A stretch of DNA of 64,000 nucleotides from Commensalibacter communis (GTDB lineage Bacteria; Pseudomonadota; Alphaproteobacteria; Acetobacterales; Acetobacteraceae), in the NCBI RefSeq assembly GCF_947179015.1, contig NZ_CAMXCM010000001.1, positions 793,387 to 857,386 on the forward strand, written 5' to 3'. The notes beneath the pieces were generated by a model. It searched no databases, was not told the origin of the DNA, and was given only the letters and a program-made list of their open reading frames with translations. Position 1 is the stretch's first letter. Each line of letters starts with the position of its first letter. The translations under genes were made by a program, and so were the position numbers. Of this stretch, positions 62,871 through 64,000 are shown piece by piece.

Positions 62871-63905
62871 ATGAATAAACGCGTTATATTATATATTCTT
62901 TTAGCAGCAATCGCATATGGATGTTGGTTGATCTTAAACCCTCTTTTTTCTTCTATTTTATGGGCTGGTATTATCAGCTTTGCCACATGGCCAATCTATG
63001 TTTTTTTCAGGAAATATATAGGGAAAGTGTGTGCTGCATTATTGATGACTATATTTTGTGGATTATGTATGGTCATGCCCGTCGTCATTTTATCTGCAGC
63101 GATTATTGATGATGTTCCAAGGGTCGTTCAAACCATTTCATCTGCAACTTCATCGATTAATTTTGTGTCCCCTCCTCATTGGATGCAACATATACCTATT
63201 ATTAATAAGTATTTAGCAAAAACTTGGGAAAATGGGGCTGAGCACTTATTAAGTATTGGGGATACGCTTCGTCCTTATTTATATGATATCACGCGTGCTT
63301 CTTTTTCTGTATTTCTCCAAACTATTGGTGGATTTATTCAGTTTGCTTTTGCGTTATTTATTTCTTTTTTCTTTTGGTTAGGTGGCGATTATGTCGGAGA
63401 AATCATTCTAGCACTTATTTACAAAGTTGCTGGGCCTTCCTCTAAACATTTGGTCGAAATGACTAATAAAACAATTTTGGGAACAGTATATGGCATTATC
63501 GGAACCGCCTTATTACAAGGTATACTAACAGGTTGTGGTTTGGCCTTATTTGATATTCCGGAACCTGTTTTATTGGGAGGTATTGCAGCTTTTTTATCCC
63601 TTTTCCCAATCGGTGCACCTGTTGTTTGGATCCCAGCTGTTATTTGGTTGGGGTTCTATCATCATCAGATTGTCTCAGCATTATTATTACTAATATATGG
63701 AATTGTTATTATTTCAGGCGTTGAACATATCATACGGCCGATGTTTATTTCTTCTGGCAATAAACTTCCTTACTTATTAAGTGTCTTAGGAATTTTAGGT
63801 GGTGTATTGGCTTTTGGTGGTTTGGGTATCTTCTTGGGGCCCGTTTTGCTAGGATTAGGATATACTCTGACAATAGAATTTTCAAAAGAAAGCATTGAAA
63901 AATAA
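62871..63905 (+). CDS. AI-2E (PerM/YdiK) family transporter
   Basis: A 344-residue inner-membrane protein with about eight hydrophobic segments. The family signature occurs in the C-terminal half: a Leu-Leu-Gln-Gly-Ile segment, a Pro-Val-Leu-Leu-Gly-Gly-Ile-Ala-Ala-Phe-Leu-Ser-Leu-Phe-Pro-Ile-Gly-Ala segment and a late Glu-His-Ile-Ile-Arg-Pro-Met. The family includes autoinducer-2 exporters and sodium/proton antiporters, so the name should not be taken as evidence for autoinducer transport. Strong ribosome site AAGGAG six bases before the ATG. Its 3' end is complete within the window. Confidence 0.85.
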   Translation: MNKRVILYILLAAIAYGCWLILNPLFSSILWAGIISFATWPIYVFFRKYIGKVCAALLMTIFCGLCMVMPVVILSAAIIDDVPRVVQTISSATSSINFVSPPHWMQHIPIINKYLAKTWENGAEHLLSIGDTLRPYLYDITRASFSVFLQTIGGFIQFAFALFISFFFWLGGDYVGEIILALIYKVAGPSSKHLVEMTNKTILGTVYGIIGTALLQGILTGCGLALFDIPEPVLLGGIAAFLSLFPIGAPVVWIPAVIWLGFYHHQIVSALLLLIYGIVIISGVEHIIRPMFISSGNKLPYLLSVLGILGGVLAFGGLGIFLGPVLLGLGYTLTIEFSKESIEK

Positions 63906-64000
63906 TATTTTAGCTCTGAAAGTAAAATTTCATGATATATATAACGTTTTAATAAAAAAGATAAGTCATAAGATTAATGCTTTATTCATCTAAAATATAT

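Overview
This window is AT-rich bacterial chromosome and reads as an alphaproteobacterium, most likely an AT-rich acetic acid bacterium (Acetobacteraceae; a Commensalibacter-like insect symbiont is my best guess, from base composition and gene content only). The main evidence is conserved alphaproteobacterial gene order. There is a dusB-ntrB-ntrC-ntrY-ntrX-hfq-hflX block divergent from a fused ispDF, a dnaA-dnaN-recF-gyrB block next to rpsT and mutM, nrdR-nusB-thiL, kdsB-pheA-dapA-smpB, and an ATP12-type F1-ATPase assembly chaperone. Almost everything is housekeeping. I see no insertion sequence, prophage, CRISPR array, rRNA operon or recognisable defence island.

Layout. 1-2.3 kb: end of a probable haem/iron permease gene, hmuV and a serine/threonine-type amino-acid permease. 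2.3-6.0 kb: a small metabolic module on the minus strand (PhyH-type dioxygenase, short-chain dehydrogenase, sugar MFS porter). 6.2-11 kb: uppP, an MCE-domain mlaD with a translationally coupled partner, surE, thiL, nusB, nrdR. 11.3-19.3 kb: gyrB, recF, dnaN, dnaA, rpsT, mutM. 19.3-25.4 kb: ubiE, coaBC, dut and a two-gene ABC transporter without a substrate-binding protein. 25.4-31.1 kb: msrA, valS, a TolC-type channel, a Pcm-like methyltransferase and tRNA-Cys. 31.1-33.2 kb: a second SDR and a GNAT-like protein.

33.2-43.9 kb holds the nitrogen-regulation block, interrupted between dusB and ntrB by a small gene that looks like an Imm9-type immunity gene, and then divergent ispDF. 43.9-50.4 kb: a DUF3050 protein, then an rarA-RluA-AsmA-ATP12 operon and a Cys-rich lipoprotein. 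50.4-55.7 kb: an AT-rich intergenic stretch with a perfect DnaA box, a small exported protein, ackA, smpB, dapA, pheA, kdsB. 55.9-64 kb: a tandem dihaem cytochrome c, hisN, serA, an AT-rich orphan gene, comM/yifB, metC-like and an AI-2E family transporter.

The most unusual observations are these. (1) A run of ten G residues lies inside essential dnaN. (2) NtrC and NtrX both lack the sigma-54 contact loop GAFTGA, which suggests that nitrogen control here is sigma-54 independent. (3) An orphan immunity-like gene is inserted in the dusB-ntrBC operon. (4) A perfect 10-bp inverted repeat brackets tRNA-Cys. (5) ubiB is missing from its usual place between ubiE and coaBC. (6) A DnaA-box-containing, AT-rich intergenic region has origin-like character. 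I did not find a clear-cut new multi-gene system. The best candidates for undescribed function are the PhyH-SDR pair, the DUF3050 protein and the orphan genes.
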